A stretch of DNA of 7,303 nt from an uncultured beta proteobacterium (GCA_903930395.1 CAIYYE010000495.1:1-7303); one strand, 5' to 3'; positions 1 to 6,129 are shown, counted from the stretch's first letter. Translations and numbers: made by a program. Notes: generated by a model from the letters alone, not told the origin.

Positions 1-539
1 ATCAGGCCGCCGACTTCGTCAAGCAGACCAACTGCGACGCGCTGGCCATCGCCATCGGCACCAGCCACGGCGCCTACAAATTCACCAAAAAGCCGACCGG
101 CGACATCCTCGCCATCGACCGCATCGCCGAAATCCACGCCCGCATCCCGAACACCCACCTCGTCATGCACGGCTCGTCCAGTGTGCCGCAGGAACTGCTC
201 GCTGAAATCCGCGAATTCGGCGGTGACATGAAGGAAACCTACGGCGTGCCGGTCGAAGAAATCGTCAAGGGCATCAAGCACGGCGTGCGCAAGGTCAATA
301 TCGACACCGACATCCGCCTCGCCATGACCGGCGCTGTGCGTCGTTACCTGTTCGAGAACCCCGGCAAGTTCGACCCGCGTGACTACCTCAAGCCGGCCCG
401 CGAAGCCGCCAAGAAAATCTGCCTGGCCCGCTTCGAAGCCTTCGGCTGTGCCGGCCGTGCCAGCCAGATCAAGGCCGTGTCGCTGGAAAAGATGGCCGAG
501 CGTTATGCCAAGGGCGAACTGAACCAGATCGTCAAATAG
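1..539 (+). CDS. fba: Class II fructose-bisphosphate aldolase, Calvin-cycle subtype (3' part only)
   Basis: The first full codon is at position 3 and 178 residues are visible, about the C-terminal half of a family usually near 350 aa. The enzyme reversibly cleaves fructose 1,6-bisphosphate to dihydroxyacetone phosphate and glyceraldehyde 3-phosphate in the cytosol, for glycolysis, gluconeogenesis or the Calvin cycle. Visible motifs are [10 protein letters not shown] (visible residues 18-27) and MHGSSSVP (55-62). By family knowledge, the histidines in these two correspond to the zinc-binding histidines of class II aldolases. A third motif, KVNIDTD (97-103), is the substrate-phosphate loop. The GTSHGAYKF and HGSSSVP forms and the C-terminal [17 protein letters not shown] segment point to the CbbA-like (Calvin) subtype rather than E. 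coli FbaA. It ends in TAG, 20 nt before a strong terminator, so it is probably the last gene of its transcript. An internal ATG at 165 is not the start, because homology continues upstream to the window edge. Confidence 0.95.
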   Translation, partial: QAADFVKQTNCDALAIAIGTSHGAYKFTKKPTGDILAIDRIAEIHARIPNTHLVMHGSSSVPQELLAEIREFGGDMKETYGVPVEEIVKGIKHGVRKVNIDTDIRLAMTGAVRRYLFENPGKFDPRDYLKPAREAAKKICLARFEAFGCAGRASQIKAVSLEKMAERYAKGELNQIVK

Positions 540-559
540 ACATCTGTCGACACTGAAAC

Positions 560-587
560 AAAAAAGCCGCCTGCAGGCGGCTTTTTT
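560..587. terminator. Bidirectional rho-independent terminator
   Basis: This is a perfect palindrome. Each arm is 12 nt, AAAAAAGCCGCC on the left and its exact complement GGCGGCTTTTTT on the right, with the loop TGCA at 572-575. The GC stem is 6 bp, with six A on one side and six T on the other, so it reads as hairpin plus U-tract on both strands. It lies between the aldolase stop (539) and the end of the convergent 80-aa gene (604), and most likely terminates both. Confidence 0.92.
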
Positions 588-603
588 ATCGGCGGAAAAT
601 CGC

Positions 604-846
604 TCAGAACTTGCTGCGCACGCAGTCAAATACCTCTGCCGCCTTGTCGAGAAGGTGTTGGTCAATTTCCCGGATAGCGGGAAGCTTGCCGAAATACATG
701 GCGAATTCCTCTGCCGTCATCTCGGTTTCCTCCGCCGTCGGAAGCCTGCGTTCCACTTTTTTACGCCGATCATCCCAAGCGGCCGGCGGGCCGATATCCC
801 TGCCCCGCCGATCTTTCGATTTTCTTCTATCCTGGCTTGCACTCAT
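604..846 (-). CDS. Small hypothetical protein with four [DE]RR repeats
   Basis: This 80-aa protein belongs to no family I can name. The N-terminal half is very basic and repeats the motif [DE]RR four times (residues 6-8, 12-14, 26-28, 32-34), with a GPPAAW stretch between (19-24). The C-terminal half (about 37-80) is predicted helical and mixed acidic/hydrophobic. There is no signal peptide or membrane segment, so it is probably cytosolic. The ATG is preceded by a strong ribosome site (GGAGGGG, 4 nt before the ATG on the minus strand). Together with its own upstream space and the shared downstream terminator, this makes it a credible gene. A plus-strand frame covering the same bases has no such site. 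The repeats resemble Arg-rich disordered tails that bind nucleic acid or membranes, but that is only a guess. Confidence 0.72.
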   Translation of the reverse strand: MSASQDRRKSKDRRGRDIGPPAAWDDRRKKVERRLPTAEETEMTAEEFAMYFGKLPAIREIDQHLLDKAAEVFDCVRSKF

Positions 847-883
847 GAGTCCCCTCCATCAATTTTCAATATCGTCGAATGTT

Positions 884-889
884 AATATA
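884..889 (-). promoter_or_regulatory. Candidate -10 box for the 80-aa gene
   Basis: TATATT on the minus strand lies about 38 nt upstream of the 80-aa gene's ATG, in AT-rich DNA. The position 17 nt further upstream reads GTTCCC, a poor -35 match, and overlaps the ATAGTT/AACTAT inverted repeat (899-915). A regulator bound there could control it. The evidence is motif inspection only. Confidence 0.3.
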
Positions 890-951
890 TCGAAAGGCAT
901 AGTTATGGGAACTATTTCACACCGTTTGCCATTAATTCGTTTTTTGCCGGA

Positions 952-981
952 TTGAGCGATTTTCAATCTATTCGAGATTAT
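952..981 (+). promoter_or_regulatory. Candidate promoter for the DUF4337 operon (distal)
   Basis: TTGAGC (952-957) and GATTAT (976-981) are separated by 18 nt, each matching 4 of 6 sigma-70 consensus positions. If used, it would give a leader of roughly 155 nt containing both GC hairpins at 1043-1055 and 1103-1119. It is a weak, inspection-only call. The alternative is the proximal -10 at 1096. Confidence 0.22.
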
Positions 982-1095
982 TGCCCCTTCAATGGGCTTG
1001 ATCGTGCATTTGCAAACGCATTCCTGAGGGGATGGAAGCTGTGGCGCTCTGCGCCGAAAACAGCACATCGACTCGCCTTGCGAACCCCAGCGAGA

Positions 1096-1101
1096 TATAA
1101 A
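1096..1101 (+). promoter_or_regulatory. Candidate -10 box for the DUF4337 operon (proximal)
   Basis: TATAAA lies 44 nt before the ATG at 1146, but no good -35 box sits at the right distance: TTGCGA at 1078-1083 leaves only 12 nt. A start point near 1108 would fall inside the TGCGGC/GCCGCA hairpin. The call is therefore tentative. Confidence 0.27.
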
Positions 1102-1145
1102 ATGCGGCTCTCCGCCGCAACCTCATTCGCAAACAAGGAAAGACA

Positions 1146-1721
1146 ATGTCCGGACACGGTTTTCACGTTCATGGCCCACACGATCACGAAATTGAACACG
1201 TCGCCCAGCATGGCGGCGACAACTTCACCTCGCGCATCGCAGTTCTGACGGCCGTCCTGTCTACCGTCGGCGCGATCTTTGGCTACTTGGGCGGCCACTC
1301 GCAAAACGCTGCCCTGCTTCACAAGAACGATGCGGCCATCCAGAAGACGGCCGCCTCCAACCAGTGGAACTACTACCAGGCCAAGAGCAACAAGCAGAAT
1401 CTGGCCGAATTGTCAGTCGTCCTGACCCACGGTGATGAGCAGGAAAAATTCAAGCAGGCCATCGAGCGCTACAAGAAGGAAAAGGAAGAAATAAAGCTCG
1501 AGGCCGAAAAACTCGAAGCAGAAGCCAAGGCATCTGACCAACACAGCAACCAGGAAATGCACGTGCACGAGCGCTGGGCTCTGGCCACGACACTGATCCA
1601 GATTGCTATCGCCCTCTCCGCCATCACCCTCCTTACCCGCAAGCGCTGGATGCTGGTCGGCGTCTATGGCGCCTCGGTGCTCGGTGTGGTCGCCGGCATC
1701 ATGGGCTACCTGCACCTCTGA
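1146..1721 (+). CDS. DUF4337 family membrane protein
   Basis: This 191-aa inner-membrane protein has no known biochemical function. Its order is: a His-rich N-terminus (seven His in residues 4-22), a transmembrane segment at about 31-49, a conserved-looking ASNQWNYYQAKSNKQNL stretch (70-86), a highly charged helix likely to form a coiled coil (about 98-130, rich in E and K), then two more transmembrane segments (about 144-163 and 168-188). One N-terminal and two C-terminal spans around a soluble helical part, plus the NQWNYYQAKS signature, match DUF4337. The start is supported by AAGGAAAG (1135-1142), 3 nt before the ATG. Its stop lies 5 nt before the GTG of the exported phosphatase-like gene, so the two are probably co-translated. 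The His cluster could bind a metal, but this is inference. Confidence 0.88.
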   Translation: MSGHGFHVHGPHDHEIEHVAQHGGDNFTSRIAVLTAVLSTVGAIFGYLGGHSQNAALLHKNDAAIQKTAASNQWNYYQAKSNKQNLAELSVVLTHGDEQEKFKQAIERYKKEKEEIKLEAEKLEAEAKASDQHSNQEMHVHERWALATTLIQIAIALSAITLLTRKRWMLVGVYGASVLGVVAGIMGYLHL

Positions 1722-1726
1722 GCGAC

Positions 1727-2830
1727 GTGCGCCGCCGCTGCCGACTGCTGGCCGCACTCACCGGTTGTCTGCTCGCCGCTGTCGCCACGGCGGGCGAGCC
1801 GTGCCGCATCGCCTTCGACATGGGCTCCTCCGGCATTCGTGCCGGAGAGTCTGGTCGCAGCGAAATCATGCGATCCAACATCGACTACCTCGCCCCCCTT
1901 GCGGCTGGGCGCGGCTTGGCCGAAACGCTCCCATCAACGATAGCCGCCCTGCGCGACCTGCCTAACAAGGGCGGCTTCGGCCCGGACTGTGCGCGGCTGG
2001 GCGGCGGATTTTCAGCCTGGCGCATGGCGGCACAGCAAGATCGCCAACAACTCGCTGTCGATCTTGAGGCTATCCGCAAGACCAGCGGCGTTGCCGTTCT
2101 GGTCATTCCCCAGCGCCAGGAAGGAGCCTATGGCTACCAGGGCGCCCACAAGTTGCTTGGCGAACGGCTGACGACCAGCCACATTCTCGACATCGGCGGT
2201 GGCAGCCTGCAGATTGCCGGCGAGCGTCACTCCTTCGGCGCCCTGTTCGGCCAGAAGTTATGGCACCACGAACTGTGCAAGGCGCTACGTAACGCGACGC
2301 AACTTCCCTGCGAATTGCAGCCGATGAGCCCGGTGGAAGTGGATAGCGCCCGCGACCTGCTGCGCAGCCGGCTCCGGGACATCGCCCGCGATTTACCCCA
2401 GGGTGCGACGATGACGGCGATCAGCCGCCCGGTGACACGCGGCGTCGCGCCGGCCGTGGCCAGCCTGTTCAACCGTCCGGGCAGTCTGAGCGAAATATCG
2501 CCCACCCTGCTCCGTGCCACGCTGGAAACCTATGCCGGCCTCAGCCTCGACGAAATAGTCGAACGCCTGGGCGGCGAACGCAGCCACGCCGCCTACCTCG
2601 TTTCCGACCTGCTCCTGGTCGAGGGCCTGATGCAGGCAACTGGTGGCCATGATCTGCAGATTGCCGAGATCGACCTCACCAACCTGCCCGGCCTGCTCGC
2701 CGATGATCGCGGCTATCGCTGGGCCGAGAAGCACGACTGCTACCTGCGACGACTACGCAGCATCGGCGTTGGCGCCTATTCGAGTGACCCGGCGACCTGC
2801 CCGGCCGGGCAGAAGCCAAGCCCCCACTGA
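1727..2830 (+). CDS. Exported Ppx/GppA-like phosphatase (ASKHA fold)
   Basis: This 367-aa protein resembles exopolyphosphatase/guanosine pentaphosphatase. It has a signal peptide (RRRCR, then a hydrophobic core, with likely signal peptidase I cleavage after ATA at 20-22), a first phosphate loop AFDMGSSGIR (29-38), SAWRMA (96-101) matching the family's TsAxReA, QRQEGAYGYQGA (129-140) aligning with the EEARL region so that E132 would be the catalytic Glu, and a second phosphate loop ILDIGGGSLQ (153-162). A C-terminal lobe matches the family's GERS...LLLVEGLM pattern (283-302). The usual third Gly-Gly-Thr loop is not evident; AISRPVTRGVA (231-241) is there instead. The mature part has six cysteines (26, 88, 184, 195, 338, 358), which fits disulfides in the periplasm. 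Known Ppx/GppA enzymes are cytosolic, so its substrate is unclear. The GTG start lacks a clear ribosome site and probably depends on coupling to the gene before it. It is followed 13 nt later by the TRIC gene. Confidence 0.85.
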   Translation: MRRRCRLLAALTGCLLAAVATAGEPCRIAFDMGSSGIRAGESGRSEIMRSNIDYLAPLAAGRGLAETLPSTIAALRDLPNKGGFGPDCARLGGGFSAWRMAAQQDRQQLAVDLEAIRKTSGVAVLVIPQRQEGAYGYQGAHKLLGERLTTSHILDIGGGSLQIAGERHSFGALFGQKLWHHELCKALRNATQLPCELQPMSPVEVDSARDLLRSRLRDIARDLPQGATMTAISRPVTRGVAPAVASLFNRPGSLSEISPTLLRATLETYAGLSLDEIVERLGGERSHAAYLVSDLLLVEGLMQATGGHDLQIAEIDLTNLPGLLADDRGYRWAEKHDCYLRRLRSIGVGAYSSDPATCPAGQKPSPH

Positions 2831-2843
2831 GCGCGCGCCAATC

Positions 2844-3458
2844 ATGGAAAACCTGCTTTACTGGATCGGCCTCGCCGCCGTTGCTGTCAATGCCCTGACC
2901 GGAGTCCTCGACGCCGGGCGCAAGAATATGGACCTGGTCGGCGCCGTCATGGTCGGCAGCGCCACTGCGCTGGGCGGTGGCACGGTGCGCGATGTGCTGC
3001 TCGACCGCCCGGTGTTCTGGATCAGCGACCAGACTTACCTGCTCGTGGCCTTCGCGACGACGCTGATCATCTTTTTTGCCGTGCGCGGTCTCAAGCTCTC
3101 GCCACGCCTTTTCCTGGTTCCCGACGCCATCGGGCTGGCGCTGTTCACCGTCGCCGGGACGCAGGTGGCGCTGGAATGGCAGGCGCCATGGCTGGTTGCC
3201 AGTCTGCTCGGGGTCATTACCGGAGTGGTGGGTGGTGTGCTGCGCGATGTGCTGTGCAATGAAGTGCCGCTCGTCTTCGTACGCGGCGAACTCTACGCGT
3301 CAGCCGCCTGGGCCGGCGCGCTGGCGCTGGTCGGGCTGCAATACCTGGGCATTTCGTCGGTGATCGCCGCCTGGGTCGGCATGGCCGTCGTCCTCACCGC
3401 CCGCCTGCTAGGCATGACTTTCCGCATCACCCTGCCGACCTACACCGAGCGCAAATAA
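2844..3458 (+). CDS. Trimeric intracellular cation (TRIC) channel family protein, UPF0126 type
   Basis: This 204-aa protein spans the inner membrane about seven times, which is the usual bacterial TRIC size. It shows the family's internal duplication: ALGGGTVRDVLLDRP (42-56) in the first half and VVGGVLRDVLCNEVP (128-142) in the second, each with a Gly cluster followed by RD. DAIGLALFTVAGTQVA (94-109) is also typical. Characterised bacterial TRIC proteins form homotrimers that conduct K+ and other monovalent cations; activity here is inferred from family. The frame is open further upstream, but MENLLYW at 2844 is chosen because family members begin just before the first hydrophobic segment and because the upstream part is the out-of-frame 3' end of the phosphatase gene. 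No strong ribosome site is seen. Transcription with the two upstream genes is likely given the 13-nt gap. Confidence 0.93.
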   Translation: MENLLYWIGLAAVAVNALTGVLDAGRKNMDLVGAVMVGSATALGGGTVRDVLLDRPVFWISDQTYLLVAFATTLIIFFAVRGLKLSPRLFLVPDAIGLALFTVAGTQVALEWQAPWLVASLLGVITGVVGGVLRDVLCNEVPLVFVRGELYASAAWAGALALVGLQYLGISSVIAAWVGMAVVLTARLLGMTFRITLPTYTERK

Positions 3459-3514
3459 TTGCCGCCGGGCAAGCCAGCGTTTGTCAGGGCAATGCAGGCC
3501 ACGCCCAAAATCCT

Positions 3515-3520
3515 TAGAAT
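3515..3520 (+). promoter_or_regulatory. -10 box giving a nearly leaderless lipoprotein mRNA
   Basis: TAGAAT ends 8 nt before the ATG at 3529. A start about 7 nt downstream of the box would fall at about 3527, giving a leader of 0-3 nt. No Shine-Dalgarno site lies between, and the interval is CGCC-rich. The -35 region (about 3491-3497) is a poor match; TTGTCA at 3481-3486 is too far away. Confidence 0.45.
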
Positions 3521-3528
3521 ACGCCCCC

Positions 3529-4065
3529 ATGAATGCCGCGCCGAACCAACAGCCCACCCGCAGCCGATCCATCGTGCTGGCCGCCTTGCTCGGCCTGCTG
3601 CTGAGCGCCTGCACCACGACGAAAGCGACGCGCTCGTATCAGACCGAAACCTTCCCCAGCGAAACGCCGTTTCAGTACTACAGCAGCCGGGAGCCTGAAG
3701 GCGCCTGCGAAATCGGCAAGCGCGCACTGCTCAGCCAGGGCTACCAGATCGATGAAGCGAAATCCCTGAACATTCGCGGTGAAAAATACTTCCGTCCAAA
3801 GATCGATGAAGCCAGCCGGCTGACGATTACCCTGGTCTGCCTGCCCAGTTCGCTCGGCTCGGTCATTTACGCCAACGCGCTGGAAACCCAGTTCGAAATG
3901 AAATCAAAAGGCAGCAGCGCCGGGGTCAGCGTTTCCGCCCTCGGGTCGGTATCCTTGCCCTGGGCCATCGACAAGGACACGCTGGTCAAGGTCGGCGAAG
4001 AAACGGTGACAGCACCGGATTTCTACCAACGCCTGTTCGAACTGGTCAAATCGCTCGACCTCTGA
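3529..4065 (+). CDS. DUF2242 family outer-membrane-type lipoprotein
   Basis: This is a 178-aa predicted lipoprotein. The signal sequence has Arg residues at 11 and 13, a hydrophobic core (15-25) and the lipobox LSAC (25-28), so C28 would be lipidated and residue 29 (Thr, not Asp) favours the outer membrane. The mature part contains FPSETPFQYY (42-51), GACEIGKRALLSQGYQI (58-74) and a KYFRP segment (86-90). These fit the betaproteobacterial DUF2242 family, whose function is unknown. Two further cysteines (60, 104) could form a disulfide. An in-frame ATG exists at 3481, but the ATG at 3529 gives a proper lipoprotein signal sequence and lies just downstream of the TAGAAT box, so it is preferred. 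A 70-nt gap separates it from the TRIC gene, and it seems to have its own promoter. Its stop is 3 bp from the end of the convergent operon. Confidence 0.85.
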   Translation: MNAAPNQQPTRSRSIVLAALLGLLLSACTTTKATRSYQTETFPSETPFQYYSSREPEGACEIGKRALLSQGYQIDEAKSLNIRGEKYFRPKIDEASRLTITLVCLPSSLGSVIYANALETQFEMKSKGSSAGVSVSALGSVSLPWAIDKDTLVKVGEETVTAPDFYQRLFELVKSLDL

Positions 4066-4072
4066 GCCTCAG
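4062..4072. repeat. Small palindrome holding both convergent stop codons
   Basis: CTGAG-C-CTCAG is symmetric around 4067. The left arm contains the TGA stop of the DUF2242 gene and the right arm contains the TGA stop (minus strand) of the 416-aa gene. It has no T-tract and only a 1-nt centre, so it is not a terminator. No terminator is visible for either transcript here. Confidence 0.6.
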
Positions 4073-5319
4073 CGACTGCTGCCCTTCCAGTTCGCCACGC
4101 AGTTTTGCCGAAAATATTTCAGGGCGCGATCCATGTGGCTGTCGGGCATCTGCGGATCGTTATCGGCCAGATGAATTTCGGCATCCGGCTGTAAATCCTC
4201 GGCCCACATTGCCTTCAAGTCTTCGCGCTGTTCAAACGGGGCGTGCTCATCGATAAAGGCAGACACCGCATTGGCCGCAAAGCCCTGAGCGCGGAAGACG
4301 GCAATGATGCTCCTGGCCTCCTTGAGCAAGGCGCTGGCTTTCGGCGGATGGCCGGTCGCCACACAGAGGAATATCGTCGCCAGCACGGCCGGGTCGTCGG
4401 CATTGCCCTTGGTGATGCGGACCCATTCCCTGGCGACCAGCTTGTCGTAGGCAACCACGTCCTCTTCCGGCGTGTCGCGGACGAAAAAGGCACCCTGGGT
4501 TTCGGCGTGAAGAATCTCGTCGGCCGATTTTTCCGGCGACTTGAGTCGGGGCAGATCGCTGTCGACGAAGGTCTGCATGGCCTGACGTGTCATTGCCTGG
4601 AAGTCAGTCGGAGCTTCGCGCAAAAAGGCATCAAGCACGGCCGGTTTGGACTTGAAGCTTTTCTTGCGCAGGGTTTCGATCAAGTTGATGAAGTCGCGTT
4701 TCGAGGGCATTTCCAGCGTTTTGGCACCGACGTGGAGGAGCAGCATCGCCGAGCGTATGACTTCTTCGGCGCTGTAGTCTTCGCACGCCTCCTGCCTGGC
4801 GTTCAACTGCCGCAACAGCCAGCGGGCAAAATCGATCTGCCTTTGGTTGCTCTGGCACTGTGCAAGCTGGGCGCGGTAGCTGGCAACGCTGAGCGGAAAG
4901 GCGAAGCTGCGCTCATTGACGAAAATCTTCTGCCCCGGCGCATCGACCTTGCGCGGGTGCAAGGAGGTTTCACCGGGCATCGCGTGCAGCCGCTTGAGCA
5001 TCTCGGAGCCACCCCGCGAATGCGAGAGCAGGCTGTTGTCGCGCAAGGAGACGGCGGCGGCGTAGAGGTCACCGTTGGCAAAATCTTCGAGATAGAGGCT
5101 GATCAGGTTGGCCATGCGCACGACGGCGCTTTCCAGATCGGTGCGCAGATAGGCAGTACCGAAATGATCGGCGATCTGGACGATGCCTTTCGGACCGTCG
5201 GCCTCCATCCTGGCGAGATCCGGGCGCGACAAAATGCCGTTCGCCAGACCGAAACGAATGGCTTTCTCGAAAAACGGGCGATCATCGACGACCGCGATTG
5301 CGCTGTTCAGGGTCGTCAT
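4069..5319 (-). CDS. Hypothetical protein, last gene of the J-domain operon
   Basis: I do not recognise this 416-aa protein. It has no signal peptide or membrane span and appears soluble and mostly alpha-helical. Visible pieces are an N-terminal helical part (about 14-100, with PFFEKAIRFGLANGIL at 15-30 and DLESAVVRMANLISLYLEDF at 61-80), a central part (about 160-260) with SAEEVIRSAMLLLHVGAK (183-200), and a C-terminal part (about 285-375) with WVRITKGNADDPAVLATIFL (299-318). The last part is reminiscent of helical repeat proteins, without a match I can name. Its ATG follows the stop of the 253-aa gene after 2 nt (TGAGCATG), so translation is probably coupled. Two long antisense frames overlap it, but it fits the operon and they do not. 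It ends 3 bp from the convergent lipoprotein gene. Confidence 0.8.
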   Translation of the reverse strand: MTTLNSAIAVVDDRPFFEKAIRFGLANGILSRPDLARMEADGPKGIVQIADHFGTAYLRTDLESAVVRMANLISLYLEDFANGDLYAAAVSLRDNSLLSHSRGGSEMLKRLHAMPGETSLHPRKVDAPGQKIFVNERSFAFPLSVASYRAQLAQCQSNQRQIDFARWLLRQLNARQEACEDYSAEEVIRSAMLLLHVGAKTLEMPSKRDFINLIETLRKKSFKSKPAVLDAFLREAPTDFQAMTRQAMQTFVDSDLPRLKSPEKSADEILHAETQGAFFVRDTPEEDVVAYDKLVAREWVRITKGNADDPAVLATIFLCVATGHPPKASALLKEARSIIAVFRAQGFAANAVSAFIDEHAPFEQREDLKAMWAEDLQPDAEIHLADNDPQMPDSHMDRALKYFRQNCVANWKGSSR

Positions 5320-5321
5320 GC

Positions 5322-6083
5322 TCAGAGCGCCGATTCCTCGTCATCGAGCCCGGCGGCCGGCGCAGGCTTTGGCTTGCTGTCGACCGTTTCGTCGTCCTCA
5401 AGGGCTTCAACGCGGCTGGCCAGACGGTCGCGCAGGGTGATAACAATCTGCTCGAAAATATCCGACAGTTCGTAACGCAGTACCCAGGCGGTTTCCATCC
5501 AGTCACGGTCGGCGATTTCCGAACGCGATACCTTGGGGCGCGAACCGGTGATCGAGTTGCCTTCATGCAGGGCTTCGTCGATCTCCTCGATTTTTTCGTT
5601 GAGCCAGGAGATCGATTTCGATTCATGGCCGTGCTCGGCCTCGAAGTCTTCGGAGAAGACCCCGGACATGGCAAAAGCCAGCAATTCATCGTCGCGCTCG
5701 CCGAAATAATTGGCCAGCACCTCGTAGCCGCCTTCGATCTCGCCGATGGCCTCGAGGTATTCGGTGGTCATTTCCTCGTCGCGATAGAGTACGGCATTCA
5801 TCATGCCGTGCAGGGCGGCATGGGTCCGGTCGCGGTAGCGGGCTTCGAGAATCACGGCGCGGGCGAACTGCTCCGGGGTGACAACCATATTGACCACCGA
5901 CTGCCGCGATCCATCAAAGCCGCGCATGACGGCGAGCAGGTCTTTCGGCGCGATGTCGTCGAGAATTTCGACCAGGGCGTGATCGCCCTCGCTGTCGGCG
6001 ATATCGGCAAGGGCCTGTTCAGCGCCTTGGAGATCGCCCGCGAGAATGAGTTGGGATGTCTTGAGTAGCACCGGATGCGTCAT
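5322..6083 (-). CDS. Hypothetical acidic helical protein in the J-domain operon
   Basis: This is a 253-aa acidic, soluble protein with no family I can name. The N-terminal 130 residues look like short helical repeats: LKTSQLILAGDLQGAEQALADIAD (7-30) and ALVEILDDIAPKDLLAVMRG (36-55), followed by TPEQFARAVI (69-78). They are faintly like the superhelical N-terminal domain of MgtE, but this is not a firm match. A helix at about 156-175 is followed by an Arg/Ser linker (181-190), another helix (about 193-228), and a Pro/Ala/Glu-rich tail ending in LDDEESAL (246-253). The start is supported by AAGGTAAG (minus strand), 2 nt before the ATG. It begins 46 nt after the acidic 181-aa gene and ends 2 nt before the 416-aa gene. 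Antisense frames here are taken as shadows because they lack ribosome sites and operon fit. Confidence 0.82.
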   Translation of the reverse strand: MTHPVLLKTSQLILAGDLQGAEQALADIADSEGDHALVEILDDIAPKDLLAVMRGFDGSRQSVVNMVVTPEQFARAVILEARYRDRTHAALHGMMNAVLYRDEEMTTEYLEAIGEIEGGYEVLANYFGERDDELLAFAMSGVFSEDFEAEHGHESKSISWLNEKIEEIDEALHEGNSITGSRPKVSRSEIADRDWMETAWVLRYELSDIFEQIVITLRDRLASRVEALEDDETVDSKPKPAPAAGLDDEESAL

Positions 6084-6129
6084 GTCTTACCTTGTCCAGA
6101 AAATTGAATACTGCGGTCGCTGCGTACGA

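Larger units (their letters stand above)
847..1145. other. AT-rich intergenic region between divergent genes
   Basis: No convincing gene lies in these 299 bases. The part nearest the 80-aa gene (about 860-985) is clearly AT-richer than its surroundings, as expected for promoters. It contains small perfect inverted repeats: ATAGTT/AACTAT (899-904 and 910-915) and GATTGA/TCAATC (950-955 and 963-968). Further on are two short GC hairpins, GGCGC-TCT-GCGCC (1043-1055) and TGCGGC/GCCGCA (1103-1119). The minus-strand frame at 859-1068 lacks a ribosome site and a recognisable product and was not called. Confidence 0.6.

Noticed and set aside
859..1068. 69-codon minus-strand frame ending 12 nt before the 80-aa gene
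   Set aside because: No ribosome site, Cys/Arg-rich unconvincing N-terminus, and it covers AT-rich promoter-like DNA. The short ending MPFDILTFDDIEN looks protein-like but is too little to call.
1757..1768. LTGC (residues 11-14) in the exported phosphatase as a lipobox
   Set aside because: The hydrophobic core before this Cys is too short and the hydrophobic stretch continues past it. A signal peptidase I site after ATA (20-22) fits better.
2643..2843. N-terminal extension of the TRIC gene frame
   Set aside because: The extra 67 residues overlap the phosphatase gene out of frame, are Pro/Arg/Thr-rich and are not part of the family. The ATG at 2844 fits TRIC proteins.
3459..3472. TTGCC/GGCAA hairpin after the TRIC stop codon as a terminator
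   Set aside because: The stem is only 5 bp and no T-tract follows.
4243..5475. 410-codon plus-strand open frame antisense to the 416-aa and 253-aa genes
   Set aside because: It spans two minus-strand genes, has no ribosome site and no recognisable domain. Long antisense frames are common in GC-rich genes.
5298..6068. 256-codon plus-strand open frame antisense to the 253-aa gene
   Set aside because: It mirrors the codon phase of the minus-strand gene, which has a ribosome site and operon context. The plus frame has neither.
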